Notes: generated by a model not told the origin, from the sequence alone. Counted from the first letter of the stretch, positions 26,575 through 36,268 are shown. The stretch is 64,000 bases of DNA from an uncultured Lachnospiraceae bacterium (GCA_900318375.1 ONKG01000001.1:62001-126000); one strand, 5' to 3'. Made by a program: numbers and translations.

Positions 26575-27729
26575 TTACTCAATGCTGCGGAGCTGGCCGG
26601 CAGCCTCTTCGAGGGACTGCCCGAAGCGTCCGTACTGCTGGACGAGTTCCTGCATGGTGCTGCGGACACGTGCTGCAGCCTGCAGGCGGGAATTTTCCTG
26701 TTCCTGCAGCTCAGCAAGCTGCTCCTGCGTCTTCTCAAGCTCATCGCGGGCTTTCTGCGCATCTGCGCGGAACTGCTCAGTGCCGGCCGCAAGTCTGTCT
26801 GCAAAACTCTTTTCCATTTCCGCCAGCTTCTTTTTGGCAGTCTCGCCGTTTAAACGGGCGATGTCCAGCTGTGAACTCAGCTTCTTATTTTCCTCCAGTG
26901 CCTGATCGAGCGACTTCTGCCGGGCGGCGGACTCAGCCTGTACTGTCTGAAGCTGTCCGGTAAGTGCCTTCTTCGTATCGGCAAGCTCCGCAAGCAGGGA
27001 GCTTTCACGGTCCTTCAGCGTCTTCGCGCTGCTGGCATCCCGGGACTGAATTTCCTTCTGATGACGATTCTTCAGCTCCTTAACATCCTTTTCGCACACT
27101 GCCTGAAGATCCTGCACCTCCTTTTTGCGTTTAGCCTCGGATGCGGCAAGTCTCTTCTCAAGGTCGGATCTGGTCCTGTTCAGCTCACCCTGCAGGCTCT
27201 CACGGGTCTGTGCCAGCTCATTGCGCAGACGCTCGACAGCCTTATCCGCTTCTGCCTTGCTCTTTCTCAGGGCGTCCATCTCTTCAGCAAGCTTCTCCGC
27301 ACGGCTTTTCTCGGCGCCGAAACGCTTGGCGGCCGAGTTCTCAGCGGCAGCCGCACGCTGGGCCTTGTCCCGCAGGTCCGCGGCATCAGACTCCAGCATA
27401 CTGATCCTGGAAGCCGCTTCCTGCGCAGCACCCTGCATCTCGTCAAGCTCCTGCAGAGCCCGGTCGCGATGGTCTTCCAGATCCTGCACCTGTCTCTCCA
27501 GATCCTGCACCCGGCTGCGTTCCTTAAAATAATCATCCGCCAGGTTGAGCTGCAGCATCACATTGCGCATATCATTAGGCAGCTTCCAATAAGCCGCATC
27601 ATCTGAAAAATTCCTCAGCTTTTCATTCAGATAAGAGGCGACCTCGCGAAGATACGCTTCGCTCTCTACGCCGCTGAGCGTAAAAGTCTTACCGCCGATC
27701 GTAATATCAATATCATTCTTTGCTGCCAT
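26575..27729 (-). CDS. zapA: ZapA-type cell-division protein with long coiled-coil extension
   Basis: 384 residues. The first 75 residues fit ZapA (NDIDITIGGKTFTLSGVESE, YLREVASYLNEKL, VMLQLNLADDYFK), the FtsZ-ring cross-linker. Normal Firmicute ZapA is about 80-140 residues; here about 300 further residues form a near-continuous charged coiled coil rich in Lys, Glu, Ala, Gln. No signal or membrane helix. ATG 27729 follows GGAGG by nine bases; the frame is open 28 codons further without support. The extension could act as a long spacer or filament at the division site, which is inference. Confidence 0.8.
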   Translation of the reverse strand: MAAKNDIDITIGGKTFTLSGVESEAYLREVASYLNEKLRNFSDDAAYWKLPNDMRNVMLQLNLADDYFKERSRVQDLERQVQDLEDHRDRALQELDEMQGAAQEAASRISMLESDAADLRDKAQRAAAAENSAAKRFGAEKSRAEKLAEEMDALRKSKAEADKAVERLRNELAQTRESLQGELNRTRSDLEKRLAASEAKRKKEVQDLQAVCEKDVKELKNRHQKEIQSRDASSAKTLKDRESSLLAELADTKKALTGQLQTVQAESAARQKSLDQALEENKKLSSQLDIARLNGETAKKKLAEMEKSFADRLAAGTEQFRADAQKARDELEKTQEQLAELQEQENSRLQAAARVRSTMQELVQQYGRFGQSLEEAAGQLRSIE

Positions 27730-28049
27730 AAAATATTTCCTCCCGGAATCATCGGTACAACCTGAAACCGCCTGCAAAAAAACAGCGGCTTTGCCGCAAT
27801 TATTGTACCACACCTCATCACGCTTTCACAGACTGTTTTCGCTGCCGCTTTCTGCCTTTCAGGAGGCTGAAATGGCAGTCGTCCCCGCTGATCCTGTTCC
27901 GGGTGAATAAATCTGTACAGACAGGAAATGGCCCTTTCCGACGATTTTATATATCAGTTTTTCATATTATAAGCAAAAAATTATTGTCAATATCCGACAT
28001 TTATATATAAAAAAAACACAAAAAAGGCATTTTTTACCCGCTTTTTACA
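27730..28049. other. AT-rich divergent gap
   Basis: Between divergent zapA-like and Na/Pi genes. It is strongly AT-rich from 27940 to 28045 and shows no gene. A minus-strand TATAAT near 27965 may serve the zapA-like gene, but its -35 is poor. Confidence 0.4.
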
Positions 28050-28078
28050 TTGACGCTTTCGCCGGAATGAAGTATGTT
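28050..28078 (+). promoter_or_regulatory. Promoter of the Na/Pi cotransporter gene
   Basis: TTGACG at 28050 and TATGTT at 28073 are spaced by 17 bases, 130 bases upstream of the start codon. Confidence 0.55.
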
Positions 28079-28207
28079 ATAGAGTGATTTTTTATTGTTA
28101 CCGCGAAAACAGGCATAAATTGTCATGGGTTATAAGAAAAAATTATATTAGCCCGTACAAACCTTTCGCGCACAGCCGGGAAATCATTCCCGGTAAAAGG
28201 AGTAGAA

Positions 28208-30061
28208 ATGAATTTTTTTAGTGGTTTGACACTGCTGGGCGGACTTGCCATGTTCCTGTACGGCATGCGTCTGATGGGGGACGGTCTCAAGCAGAGCTCC
28301 TCGGGCACGCTCAAACAAGTCATGGAAAAAGTGACCAACAACACCTTCAAGGCCTTTCTTCTGGGTGTTGCCGTCACGGCAATCATTCAGTCCTCCACGG
28401 CGACGATCGTCATCACCTCCGGTCTCGTCGGCGCCGGACTTCTCACTCTCCGCCAGTCGCTCGGCATCATTATCGGCGCAAATGTCGGTACGACAGTCAC
28501 CGGTCAGATCATCCGACTTCTGGATATGGACGCCGGCGGGTCCTGGCTGCAGATCTTCCAGCCTTCCTCACTGGCTCCCATCGCCCTTATCATCGGAATT
28601 ATCATGATCATGGGTATGCAGAATCGTGTTCGCAACGCCAAGCAGATCGGCGATATCGCCATCGGATTCGGTATTCTGTTCTCCGGACTTCTGAATATGA
28701 CCTCAGCCGTGAGTGCTCTCTCCGAGTCCCAGTTTATCAAGGACCTGTTCACCGGCATCGGAGAAAATCCCCTCGCGGGATATGCATCCGGTACCATCGT
28801 CGCCTTTATTCTGCAGAGTTCCTCTGCCACGATCGGTATCCTGCAGGCTTTCTCCAAATCCGGCCTTTTGATCTGGCACGGCGTCTATCCCATCATCGTC
28901 GGCGTCTATCTGGGTGACTGCGTGACGACCGCCATCGTATGTTCGATCGGCGCCAGCCCCGATTCCCGCCGCGTCGGTGTCATCAACATTGCCTATAACC
29001 TGATCAAGTCCGCCCTTGTCCTGATCGGTGTCGGGATTGCCCATTACGCGTACCTTCTGGACGGCATATGGAACCAGATCGTCAACTCAAGTCTCATCGC
29101 CAATACCAACACCATTTTCAACCTGGTCTGCGCCCTGCTGATCCTTCCCGTAATTCCTCTTCTCGAGAAGCTCAGCTACCGCCTGGTCAAGGATGAGCCT
29201 GTGAAAGTCAGCGAATATCAGGAGAAGCTCGACGCTCTCAGCCCCATGTTCTTCTCCTCCCCCGCTCTGGCACTGAGCAGCTGCTACGATCTTCTGACGG
29301 TCCAGCTGCAGCTGGCAAAAAAGAATATCGATCTCGCCTACGGCCTCTTTTCCGATTTTGATGAGAAGATCTACAACGAGATTCAGGAGGACGAAGTCAA
29401 TATCGACATGTTCGCGGACAGGATCAGCGGATATCTCGTATCTCTCCTGCCCCACCTAAAGGACGACCAGCATACAGCCATTCTTGATGAGTACTACAGA
29501 GTTTTCTCGGAGTTCGAGCGTCTGGGCGACCACGCCATCAACATCTCCGACAATGCCAAAGATCTGGCGGATAAGGGCTCCGCATTCTCCGTGACAGCGA
29601 CAGAAGAACTCGATGTGCTGATGAAGCTTCTGGACAAGATCCTGGAAGAGACCGAACTTGCCTTCAGAAAGCGCGACATCGATGCAGCCTACAGGATCCA
29701 GCCCCTGCGAAAGGTCGCGGCTGACATGATCCTGGAGCTCAAGGAAAGCCATCTCGCCCGCATGGGCCACGGCACCTGCAACGTATTCCTTGATCCCAAT
29801 TTCGAAAATCTCCTCTCCGACATGGTCCGCATCGCGGATGTCAGTTCCAATGTCGGTGAGGCTGTCATCGTCCGCGTCCGTCCCGAAGTAGCCAGTAAAG
29901 AGCACACCTACTTCGCGGATCTGCGTCACGAAAACGAGGACTACAACCGCCTCTACCAGGAAGCCCGCGAAGAATATTTCTCCCAGCTTCCTGAGGGCGC
30001 CTACGGGGAATCCGGCTCAGCCCGCAAGCACAATGCCCTTCCCAGGTTCAACGATGCCTGA
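28208..30061 (+). CDS. Na/Pi cotransporter family protein with PhoU-like C-terminus
   Basis: 617 residues. The N-terminal half holds the two inverted Na_Pi_cotrans repeats, each with a QSS signature (AIIQSSTATIV and FILQSSSATIG), between hydrophobic helices. The C-terminal half (about 340-590) is helical and PhoU-like, with EFERLGDHAINISDNA. Such NptA/YjbB proteins move phosphate with sodium; the PhoU-like part probably controls the pore. ATG 28208 follows AAAGGAG by six bases. Single gene with its own promoter and terminator. No Pho box was recognised. Confidence 0.93.
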   Translation: MNFFSGLTLLGGLAMFLYGMRLMGDGLKQSSSGTLKQVMEKVTNNTFKAFLLGVAVTAIIQSSTATIVITSGLVGAGLLTLRQSLGIIIGANVGTTVTGQIIRLLDMDAGGSWLQIFQPSSLAPIALIIGIIMIMGMQNRVRNAKQIGDIAIGFGILFSGLLNMTSAVSALSESQFIKDLFTGIGENPLAGYASGTIVAFILQSSSATIGILQAFSKSGLLIWHGVYPIIVGVYLGDCVTTAIVCSIGASPDSRRVGVINIAYNLIKSALVLIGVGIAHYAYLLDGIWNQIVNSSLIANTNTIFNLVCALLILPVIPLLEKLSYRLVKDEPVKVSEYQEKLDALSPMFFSSPALALSSCYDLLTVQLQLAKKNIDLAYGLFSDFDEKIYNEIQEDEVNIDMFADRISGYLVSLLPHLKDDQHTAILDEYYRVFSEFERLGDHAINISDNAKDLADKGSAFSVTATEELDVLMKLLDKILEETELAFRKRDIDAAYRIQPLRKVAADMILELKESHLARMGHGTCNVFLDPNFENLLSDMVRIADVSSNVGEAVIVRVRPEVASKEHTYFADLRHENEDYNRLYQEAREEYFSQLPEGAYGESGSARKHNALPRFNDA

Positions 30062-30127
30062 TCCTCTGCTTTCGTAGATGCCTGATCCTCTGCCCTCGTA
30101 AAAGAAACCGGTTTAAAGAAACCAATA

Positions 30128-30222
30128 TAAAAAAACAACACAAAAAAGACGTTTCTTCTGTCTGTCTCGAGCAATGATAATCTGATGATCATCGATCGGC
30201 AGGCAGCAGAAACGCCTTTTTT
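30128..30222 (+). terminator. Long terminator hairpin after the Na/Pi gene
   Basis: AAAGACGTTTCTTCTGTCTG pairs with GGCAGGCAGCAGAAACGCC, followed by TTTTTTATTG. An inner ATGATAATC/GATGATCAT segment caps the loop. Confidence 0.75.
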
Positions 30223-30273
30223 ATTGTTTTTAATCTCCTGAACTCAGACAGTCAGATGGTCAGATAGTTTAAG

Positions 30274-30337
30274 AGTCAGATATCCGGATATGCATCTGCT
30301 GATCTAGTCAAATATCCGGATATGCATCTGCTGATCC
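30274..30337. repeat. 32-bp direct repeat, two copies
   Basis: AGTCAGATATCCGGATATGC followed by ATCTGCTGATCT, repeated at 30306 with two changes. Each unit carries the palindrome ATATCCGGATAT. Confidence 0.85.
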
Positions 30338-30360
30338 GATCCCGCCAAAAGAAAAAGCGG

Positions 30361-30927
30361 TCAGACTTTCATCTCTTGGGGAAGGGCAAAAGTTCCTCCG
30401 GTATTTTCACACGTGTATATGGCACAGTTGCCGATATATTTCGACCAATAGCTGCCGCCTGAACCCGGGGTCAGATATTCCAGAAGTCCCTTCATAAGGA
30501 GCGCATGCGTGGAAATCAGGATATTGCCCTGCAGCACTTTGATGTCCTCTAAAAAAGCTCCTGCCCGCTCTACTACTTCCGACAGCTGCTCCATACCCTC
30601 CGGAGCAGGATTGCGGACAAAATCGCGGAAGAAAAAGACCAGCTCGGGCGGCATATTCTGTAAATCAACTCCCTCAAAAGGACCATAGTCCATCTCGATC
30701 AGACGCCGGTCCACCACCGGAACTGTACCCGGGACAACGATTTCCGCCGTCTGGACCGCCCGGCTCAGGGGACTGGTAAATACATGGTCAAAATGTACAC
30801 CGCGAAGCCTCTCACAGGCTTCCCTCGCCTGAAGGACCCCCTCCTCATTCAGAGAATAATCACTTCTTCCCTGCAGAAGACCTGCCTTGTTCATTTCCGT
30901 CTTTCCATGACGGATAATATAAATCAT
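30361..30927 (-). CDS. Histidine phosphatase (phosphoglycerate-mutase-like)
   Basis: 188 residues. The catalytic RHG motif is at the very N-terminus (MIYIIRHGKTEMN), the second His lies in ISTHALLMKG, and SPLSRAVQTAE matches the branch-2 phosphatase core. Cytosolic. Related proteins include cobalamin phosphatase CobC and broad phosphatases; nothing nearby fixes the substrate. ATG 30927 fits domain boundaries, although the ribosome site is weak. It lies just after moeA on the same strand and may be co-transcribed. Confidence 0.88.
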   Translation of the reverse strand: MIYIIRHGKTEMNKAGLLQGRSDYSLNEEGVLQAREACERLRGVHFDHVFTSPLSRAVQTAEIVVPGTVPVVDRRLIEMDYGPFEGVDLQNMPPELVFFFRDFVRNPAPEGMEQLSEVVERAGAFLEDIKVLQGNILISTHALLMKGLLEYLTPGSGGSYWSKYIGNCAIYTCENTGGTFALPQEMKV

Positions 30928-31032
30928 ACCCAATTTCCGTCTCCCAAACAGTAAACAATCTTCGCGCATCTGCGGCTGCCGGCACAGTTCATTGCCTCCA
31001 CCCACGAGTCAAAGCAGCCGGAAAAAGATGCC

Positions 31033-32469
31033 TCACAGCTGATCAATGAGAAAAGCATCCACCGGCTCCTCTGCCTTGACTGCCATACCTGCCGGAATCT
31101 CGGCAAAGGCATTGCTGCCGGCAAGGCTGCTGAGCACCTGATTGCCCTGGCCGCCGGTGATTTTCATCTCCTGAACAACAGCTGCCGGATCCACCCTGCC
31201 CCGCAGCAGACGGGAGGACTGGTTTTTGCGGCTGTACTCTTTTTTCAGACATACGCGAATCTGCGGAGGAAGGCATTTTTCCAAAGCAAAGCCCATCTGC
31301 CTGCGAAGAACCGGGAGCACGACTGCGTAAAAGGCCGTCATACAGGCGGCAGGATTCCCTGAAAGACCGAAAACAGGGATTCCTCCGGCATCTGACGCAG
31401 GACCGGAATTGTCTGCCTGTCCGGGATTGTCTGCCTGTCCGATCCGGTCTGCCTGTCCGGGATTGTCTGCCTGTCCGATCCGGTCTGCCTGTCCGATTTT
31501 ATCTGCCTGTACGGAATGTCCTGTCTGATCGGATTCTTCAGCCTGTCCGAATCCTTCTGCCTGACCATAGCCAGTACTTTTTCGGCTGTCTCCTGTATAA
31601 ATACCGTACGCGCCCGCCATTCCCGGCTTGAGCGCAAGGCCGTGGACCAGAATCCGAACACCTGCTTTTTCCATTGCGGCAGGCGTGCAGTCAAAATCAC
31701 CGACTGAAACGCCGCCGGAAAGGATCACAGCATCACATGTCTTCAGCGCCTGATCGATCAGTTCCGCAATAATCGCCTCATCATCCCTGGCTGTTCCGAT
31801 GTAAACAGTCTCACAGCCTGCAAGCTCACAGGCAGCCTGCAGCGAATACCGGTTCGAATTATAGATGCGCCCGGGCACCGGCGCTTCGTCCTCTTCCAGG
31901 ATCTCACTGCCTGTGGAAATCACTCCGACAAGAGGTTTTTTATAGACGCAAGGGGCAAAAATCCCCTGTCCCGCCAGCGTCCCGGCAAGCCCCGCGTCAA
32001 TCAGGGCACCGGGTCCGCACAAGACAGTTCCCCTTTTAACATCTTCGCCGGCATAGATCACATTCGACCCGGGTTTCACCGCTGTATCAATGGTCACTTC
32101 CTCGTCTGTAAAGCGAGTCCTCTCAAAAGGCAGGACTGCGTCCGCCCCCTCCGGGATCGGAGCACCTGTCATCAGATGCGCGGCAGTTCCGGCAGTGACC
32201 GGCCTGTGAGGTACATCCCCTGCTGCAATATAGTCAACGATTTTCAATGTCACAGGCGATTCCGCAGATGCCGTCTTCACGTCTTCAGCGCGGAAAGCAT
32301 ACCCGTCATAGGGTGAGCGGTCAAAAGGGGGAATATCCTCCTGTGCCGCAGCTTCCCGGGCAAGCACACGCCCGGCACAGCTGCTGAGCGGAACCTTCTC
32401 TATACCTACCGGCGCGACATGACTGATCATCAGATCCCGCGCCTCCCTGTAATCACATTTTTCCAGCAT
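31033..32469 (-). CDS. moeA: Molybdopterin molybdotransferase MoeA with internal repeat insert
   Basis: 478 residues against about 400 usual. MoeA inserts molybdate (or tungstate) into adenylated molybdopterin. Core motifs are present: PFDRSPYDGYA, GAPIPEGADAV, ISTGSEI, YNSNRYSL, SGGVSVGDFD and VFGLSGNPAACM. About 65 residues (about 295-360) between GLALKPGMAGAYG and the SGNP motif are an insert of GQADRIGQADNPG units. The insert breaks the loop that joins the substrate pocket to the SGNP motif, yet both flanks are intact. No other molybdenum cofactor gene lies in the window. Confidence 0.93.
   Translation of the reverse strand: MLEKCDYREARDLMISHVAPVGIEKVPLSSCAGRVLAREAAAQEDIPPFDRSPYDGYAFRAEDVKTASAESPVTLKIVDYIAAGDVPHRPVTAGTAAHLMTGAPIPEGADAVLPFERTRFTDEEVTIDTAVKPGSNVIYAGEDVKRGTVLCGPGALIDAGLAGTLAGQGIFAPCVYKKPLVGVISTGSEILEEDEAPVPGRIYNSNRYSLQAACELAGCETVYIGTARDDEAIIAELIDQALKTCDAVILSGGVSVGDFDCTPAAMEKAGVRILVHGLALKPGMAGAYGIYTGDSRKSTGYGQAEGFGQAEESDQTGHSVQADKIGQADRIGQADNPGQADRIGQADNPGQADNSGPASDAGGIPVFGLSGNPAACMTAFYAVVLPVLRRQMGFALEKCLPPQIRVCLKKEYSRKNQSSRLLRGRVDPAAVVQEMKITGGQGNQVLSSLAGSNAFAEIPAGMAVKAEEPVDAFLIDQL
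31397..31560 (-). repeat. 15/30-bp in-frame tandem repeat inside moeA
   Basis: On the plus strand GTCTGCCTGTCCGATCCG and GTCTGCCTGTCCGGGATT alternate, giving a 15-bp basic and 30-bp higher-order period. It encodes GQADRIGQADNP units. The downstream copies are nearly identical and the upstream ones more diverged. Confidence 0.9.
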
Positions 32470-32564
32470 GATCCGATCCTCTCAAACAAATTCTCGTAAA
32501 AAACACAGATTTCTGACTTTCCCGGGCAGATTGCCGGGTCCTGCAAGTGGATTGCCTGTTTTTT

Positions 32565-33107
32565 TCACCAGACATGCAGAATATAGCCGCCCACAATATC
32601 AATCAGAAAGAGAACCGCCGGAACAAAGCTGATCACACGGAAGGCCTTGACCGGAATCCGGTCCGCCATCCATTCAATTGCGGGTATAGCAATGTAAATC
32701 AGAAAAACTCCCGCAAAGGCAAACAGCAGGATCGATCGCAGGCAGATATATCCGTTGATATTCCCCCAGTTCCAGATCTCCGTGTTGTAGTCCCACCAGC
32801 GCAGGCCGCCGAAGAGATTATACAAAACCCATCCCGTCGCATATTCAAGGACACCGCTGACCAGAGCGCTCACCAGAAAGACGGCAATTTTAGACTTCTC
32901 AAAGCGCACTGCCAATAGACAGATGAAAACCGAACCGAAGCCGTAAATCGGCAGCCACGGTCCCAGCCCCTGCCCGCGCTGGACGAACATACCGTCATTG
33001 ATACGGTAAAACAGCATCTCATAAATCCATCCCACAATGCCGCCGCCCGCAAACAAAAGCGCCAGACAGCATAAATTATCAAGGTCTCTCAAATCCCGCA
33101 AATCCAT
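32565..33107 (-). CDS. Small polytopic membrane protein (CmpB/DUF1113-type putative permease)
   Basis: 180 residues with about five membrane helices. The motif GGGIVGWIYEMLFYRINDG, the segment LPIYGFGS, and LEYATGWVLYNLFGGLRWWDY match the ABC_trans_CmpB family, common and uncharacterised in Clostridia. No ATP-binding partner is adjacent. ATG 33107 follows GAGGAG by eight bases. Confidence 0.8.
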   Translation of the reverse strand: MDLRDLRDLDNLCCLALLFAGGGIVGWIYEMLFYRINDGMFVQRGQGLGPWLPIYGFGSVFICLLAVRFEKSKIAVFLVSALVSGVLEYATGWVLYNLFGGLRWWDYNTEIWNWGNINGYICLRSILLFAFAGVFLIYIAIPAIEWMADRIPVKAFRVISFVPAVLFLIDIVGGYILHVW

Positions 33108-33367
33108 ATATTTTCTCCTCAAAAAGATCATTTCCTGTTTGCCCGGAAGGCAATTACTTATTTATTTTATCAGTTATTTATTGTATCAGTTATTTATTTT
33201 ATCAGAGTCATCAGAAAGCTGCTTCCCTATTATACTGCAAAAAGCAAGCCCGTGACTCTTTGAAAAAACGGGACACAAGGGACGTTACTGATCGTCCCAA
33301 AACTCTCCCGTGACTCATTAAAAAAACTGTGTTACAATGGCTTTTGCTGCAGACAGGAGGATTACAC

Positions 33368-34291
33368 ATGAATAACAGCAAAGTATCTATTTTACAGGAT
33401 AATCGGTTTAAAGTCTTTTTTGCCGTTTTTGTCATGATCGGCTGGTCACTGGCCTACCCGCTGATCAAGCTGGGCTACCGGGAGTTTCAGATTGACGGAA
33501 CCGATCTGGGCGGCAAGATTCTGTTCGCCGGAGTGCGTTTCTTTATGGCAGGAACAGCGGTAACACTGTACGCCCATTTCAAAAAAATAAGATCCGACAT
33601 CACCGGAAAAGGAGATCTGGGATGGCTGGCGCTTTTAGGCCTTGTAAACACAGCGCTCCATTATATGTTTGCCTATATCGGACTCGGCTACAACAGCAGC
33701 GCCAGATCCACGATCCTGGATTCGATGGGTGGTTTTTTCCTGATTCTTTTGTCCACAATCATTTTTGCGGATGACAAAATGACATGGCGGAAGGCGCTGG
33801 GATGCCTTCTGGGGGTTGCCGGCATTATCTCCATCAACATTCAGCCCGGCGCGGATTTTTTTGCAGACATCACTTTCATGGGTGACGGCATGATCCTGCT
33901 CAACGCCTGCTGCACAGCAGTGGGAGGTCTGATCACAAGAGTTGTATCACGCAGGATGAACATCATGCGCGCGACAGGATACAGCATGCAGATCGGCGGT
34001 GCCCTTCTCATCCTGACAGCTGTGTTTGTCCGTCCGAACACAGCATGGGTTTTCACTGCAAAGGGAGTGTTCATCCTCCTTTGTCTGATCGCCATCTCCG
34101 CTGTCTGCTTTGCCATCTACAACGCCCTGCTGTCCTATCATCCGATCAGCCAGATCGCAATCTACAATTCGCTGATTCCGGTGCTGGGCGTCATCTTCGC
34201 AGCGCTCCTCCTTCACGAAGAGCTCAGGATTCAGTACATCATCGCGGTCATCATGGTAGCCTGCGGCATCCATATCGTCAATCACAAATAA
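33368..34291 (+). CDS. EamA/DMT-superfamily transporter
   Basis: 307 residues, ten hydrophobic helices in two EamA halves (WSLAYPLIKLG in the first, LSYHPISQIAIYNSLIPVLG in the second). These carriers export or import small metabolites; the substrate is unknown. ATG 33368 follows AGGAGG. A TACAAT -10 lies near 33331. The upstream stretch 33250-33315 contains degenerate GGGACG/CGTCCC and GTGACTCATT pieces of the dispersed palindrome family. Confidence 0.9.
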   Translation: MNNSKVSILQDNRFKVFFAVFVMIGWSLAYPLIKLGYREFQIDGTDLGGKILFAGVRFFMAGTAVTLYAHFKKIRSDITGKGDLGWLALLGLVNTALHYMFAYIGLGYNSSARSTILDSMGGFFLILLSTIIFADDKMTWRKALGCLLGVAGIISINIQPGADFFADITFMGDGMILLNACCTAVGGLITRVVSRRMNIMRATGYSMQIGGALLILTAVFVRPNTAWVFTAKGVFILLCLIAISAVCFAIYNALLSYHPISQIAIYNSLIPVLGVIFAALLLHEELRIQYIIAVIMVACGIHIVNHK

Positions 34292-34335
34292 AGACATTAC
34301 TTATTTTACTAATCTGTACAGTCTGTCTGAGATTT

Positions 34336-34407
34336 TGAGTCACGAGGGACGGTTCTGAAAAACTCATTGCATGCAATGAGTTTTTCAGAACCGTCCCTCG
34401 TGACTCA
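34336..34407. repeat. Perfect 72-bp palindrome (dispersed family, copy 1)
   Basis: Two perfect 36-bp arms meet without spacer. Each arm runs TGAGTCACGAGGGACGGTTC then TGAAAAACTCATTGCA. It sits between the convergent DMT transporter and Sel1 genes and can act as a bidirectional terminator. Near-identical copies are at 46635 and 51685. Confidence 0.95.
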
Positions 34408-34436
34408 TTCATTTTCTGATCAAAATCAACACATGC

Positions 34437-36227
34437 TCAGTAGTAGCCCATATTCTGCAGGTTGCGCCTGGCATTTTCTTCTCCCAGGTCGGCCGCCTTT
34501 TTATACCACTCCACAGCCTTATCAATGTCCGGCTCAACGCCGTATCCCGATTCATAACAAAATCCAAGATTGGTCATTGCATTGGGATTTCCCTGATTCG
34601 CTCCCTCCTGAAACAATTTAAAGGCTTCGTCGTAATCCCGGTCCACTCCTACTCCATTTTCATACATAAGGTCCAGATTATTCATAGCCATGCCATTGTT
34701 CCCCTGCACTGATTTTTTATACCATTTGAGAGCATTTTCGTAGCTTTGCTCACATCCATTCCCGTAATAATACAAACGGCCCAGATTGCACATCGCGTCC
34801 GCGTCTCCCTCCTCCGCGGCTTCTGTATACCATCTGAAGGCTTCATCATAGTCCGTCTCTACTCCCATACCATATTCATAAAAATAAGCCAGATTGTATT
34901 TTGCGTCTGTTTCCCCCTCTTCTGCGGCCTCCTTGAACCATTTGAAAGCTTCTTCATAGTCCTGGTCTACCCATGCTCCGAATGTATACATACAGCCCAG
35001 ATTAAATTTCCCCTTGGCGTTTCCCTTTTTTGCTGCCTCCATATGCCATTTGAAAGATTCTTCAAAATTACGTTCCACTCCATTTCCGTCGGCATACATC
35101 AGGCCGATCTTCACCATGGCGTCTGAACTGCCTTTTTCCGCAGCTTTCATATACCATTTGAGTGCCTCTTCATAACTTTGTTCTTCTCCGTCGCCGTAAA
35201 AACAGGCATCACCCTTGCGGCATAATCTATCCGCTTCAGACTCCTCCTCCGCAGCAGCTATCTTCCCGCCTGCAGCCGGATCCTTCGTCTCAGAGTCATC
35301 ATTCACGGCAGAGGCATCCTTTTCTTTTGCGTCGGCCTCCATCCCGGCTTTTTCACCGTTCCCGGCACCATCGGCAGTCCCGCCTGCATCTGTTCTTTCA
35401 GCGGCATCCGCCATTTCGTCTGCGCCTGCACTTTCAGCAGGATCTGTCTTTCCGCCCGCCTTTTCATTTTCAGAAAAACCGGCCTTCTCTCCTGCTTGTG
35501 CCGGCTCATCAGCATTCGCAGCATTCGTGTTCTCCAGGCCCTCTGCGGCCTGACCATTGGAAGATACCTGCTGCTTTGGAGACTTCATCCAGTGAATACC
35601 GAAAACAATAAATGCAATACATGCAGTCAGCCCGACAATCACAGGAACAATCCGTTTTTGGTTTTTTCCTGTCCGGTTTCCTCTTTTTTTCCTTTTTCCT
35701 CTCCCGGTACGGCTGCCGCTGTCGGAAATATCATTTTGCACAAAAAAAGGTGTCTTCTCATGATCAGAAGACAGTTCGTCAGGACCTGCCGGGCTTTTCT
35801 TTTCGGATTCGTCCGCGGATGGCGCAAGGCTCCCCTGTCTGCGCCTGTGCTCTGATGGGGCAAGGCTTCCCTGTTTGTGCCTGTATTCTGATGGTGCAAA
35901 ACTTCCCTGTTTGTACCTGTATTCTGATGATGCAAGGCTTCCCTGCTTATAGGCGCCGCGCCGCGTGCTTTCTTTGTCCGGACTGCCTTGTCTGATCCGC
36001 CCCCTGTCAACCGGTGCATCTCCCTGCCTTTGAGCATGTAAAGATCCGGCCAGACTCCCCTGCCTGTGTGCGCCTGCAGATTCCGGAGAAATTTCCTGCC
36101 TGGGCGCACCTGCAGATTCCGGAGGAATTTCCTGCCTGGGCGCGCCTGCAGATTCCGGAGACATTTCCTGCCTGGGCGCGCCTGCAGGATCGTTTCTGCT
36201 TATAGTATTCGCTTTATTTTTATCCAT
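34437..36227 (-). CDS. Membrane-anchored Sel1-repeat protein with repetitive cytosolic N-terminus
   Basis: 596 residues. The first 125 residues are repeats: four units like AGAPRQEISPES (12 residues) and four like YRHKQGSLAPSE (12-13 residues). A basic stretch (GKRKKRGNRTGKNQKR) precedes one membrane helix near 193-212, predicting a cytosolic N-terminus. An Ala/Glu/Gly-rich linker follows, then about seven Sel1-like repeats (36 residues, EEALKWYMKAAEKGSSDAM type) that should lie outside. Sel1 repeats mediate protein contacts. Partner and role unknown. Confidence 0.85.
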   Translation of the reverse strand: MDKNKANTISRNDPAGAPRQEMSPESAGAPRQEIPPESAGAPRQEISPESAGAHRQGSLAGSLHAQRQGDAPVDRGRIRQGSPDKESTRRGAYKQGSLASSEYRYKQGSFAPSEYRHKQGSLAPSEHRRRQGSLAPSADESEKKSPAGPDELSSDHEKTPFFVQNDISDSGSRTGRGKRKKRGNRTGKNQKRIVPVIVGLTACIAFIVFGIHWMKSPKQQVSSNGQAAEGLENTNAANADEPAQAGEKAGFSENEKAGGKTDPAESAGADEMADAAERTDAGGTADGAGNGEKAGMEADAKEKDASAVNDDSETKDPAAGGKIAAAEEESEADRLCRKGDACFYGDGEEQSYEEALKWYMKAAEKGSSDAMVKIGLMYADGNGVERNFEESFKWHMEAAKKGNAKGKFNLGCMYTFGAWVDQDYEEAFKWFKEAAEEGETDAKYNLAYFYEYGMGVETDYDEAFRWYTEAAEEGDADAMCNLGRLYYYGNGCEQSYENALKWYKKSVQGNNGMAMNNLDLMYENGVGVDRDYDEAFKLFQEGANQGNPNAMTNLGFCYESGYGVEPDIDKAVEWYKKAADLGEENARRNLQNMGYY

Positions 36228-36268
36228 AAAATCATCCTGTTATCCTGGATACTGCCCGGTCCGGCATC

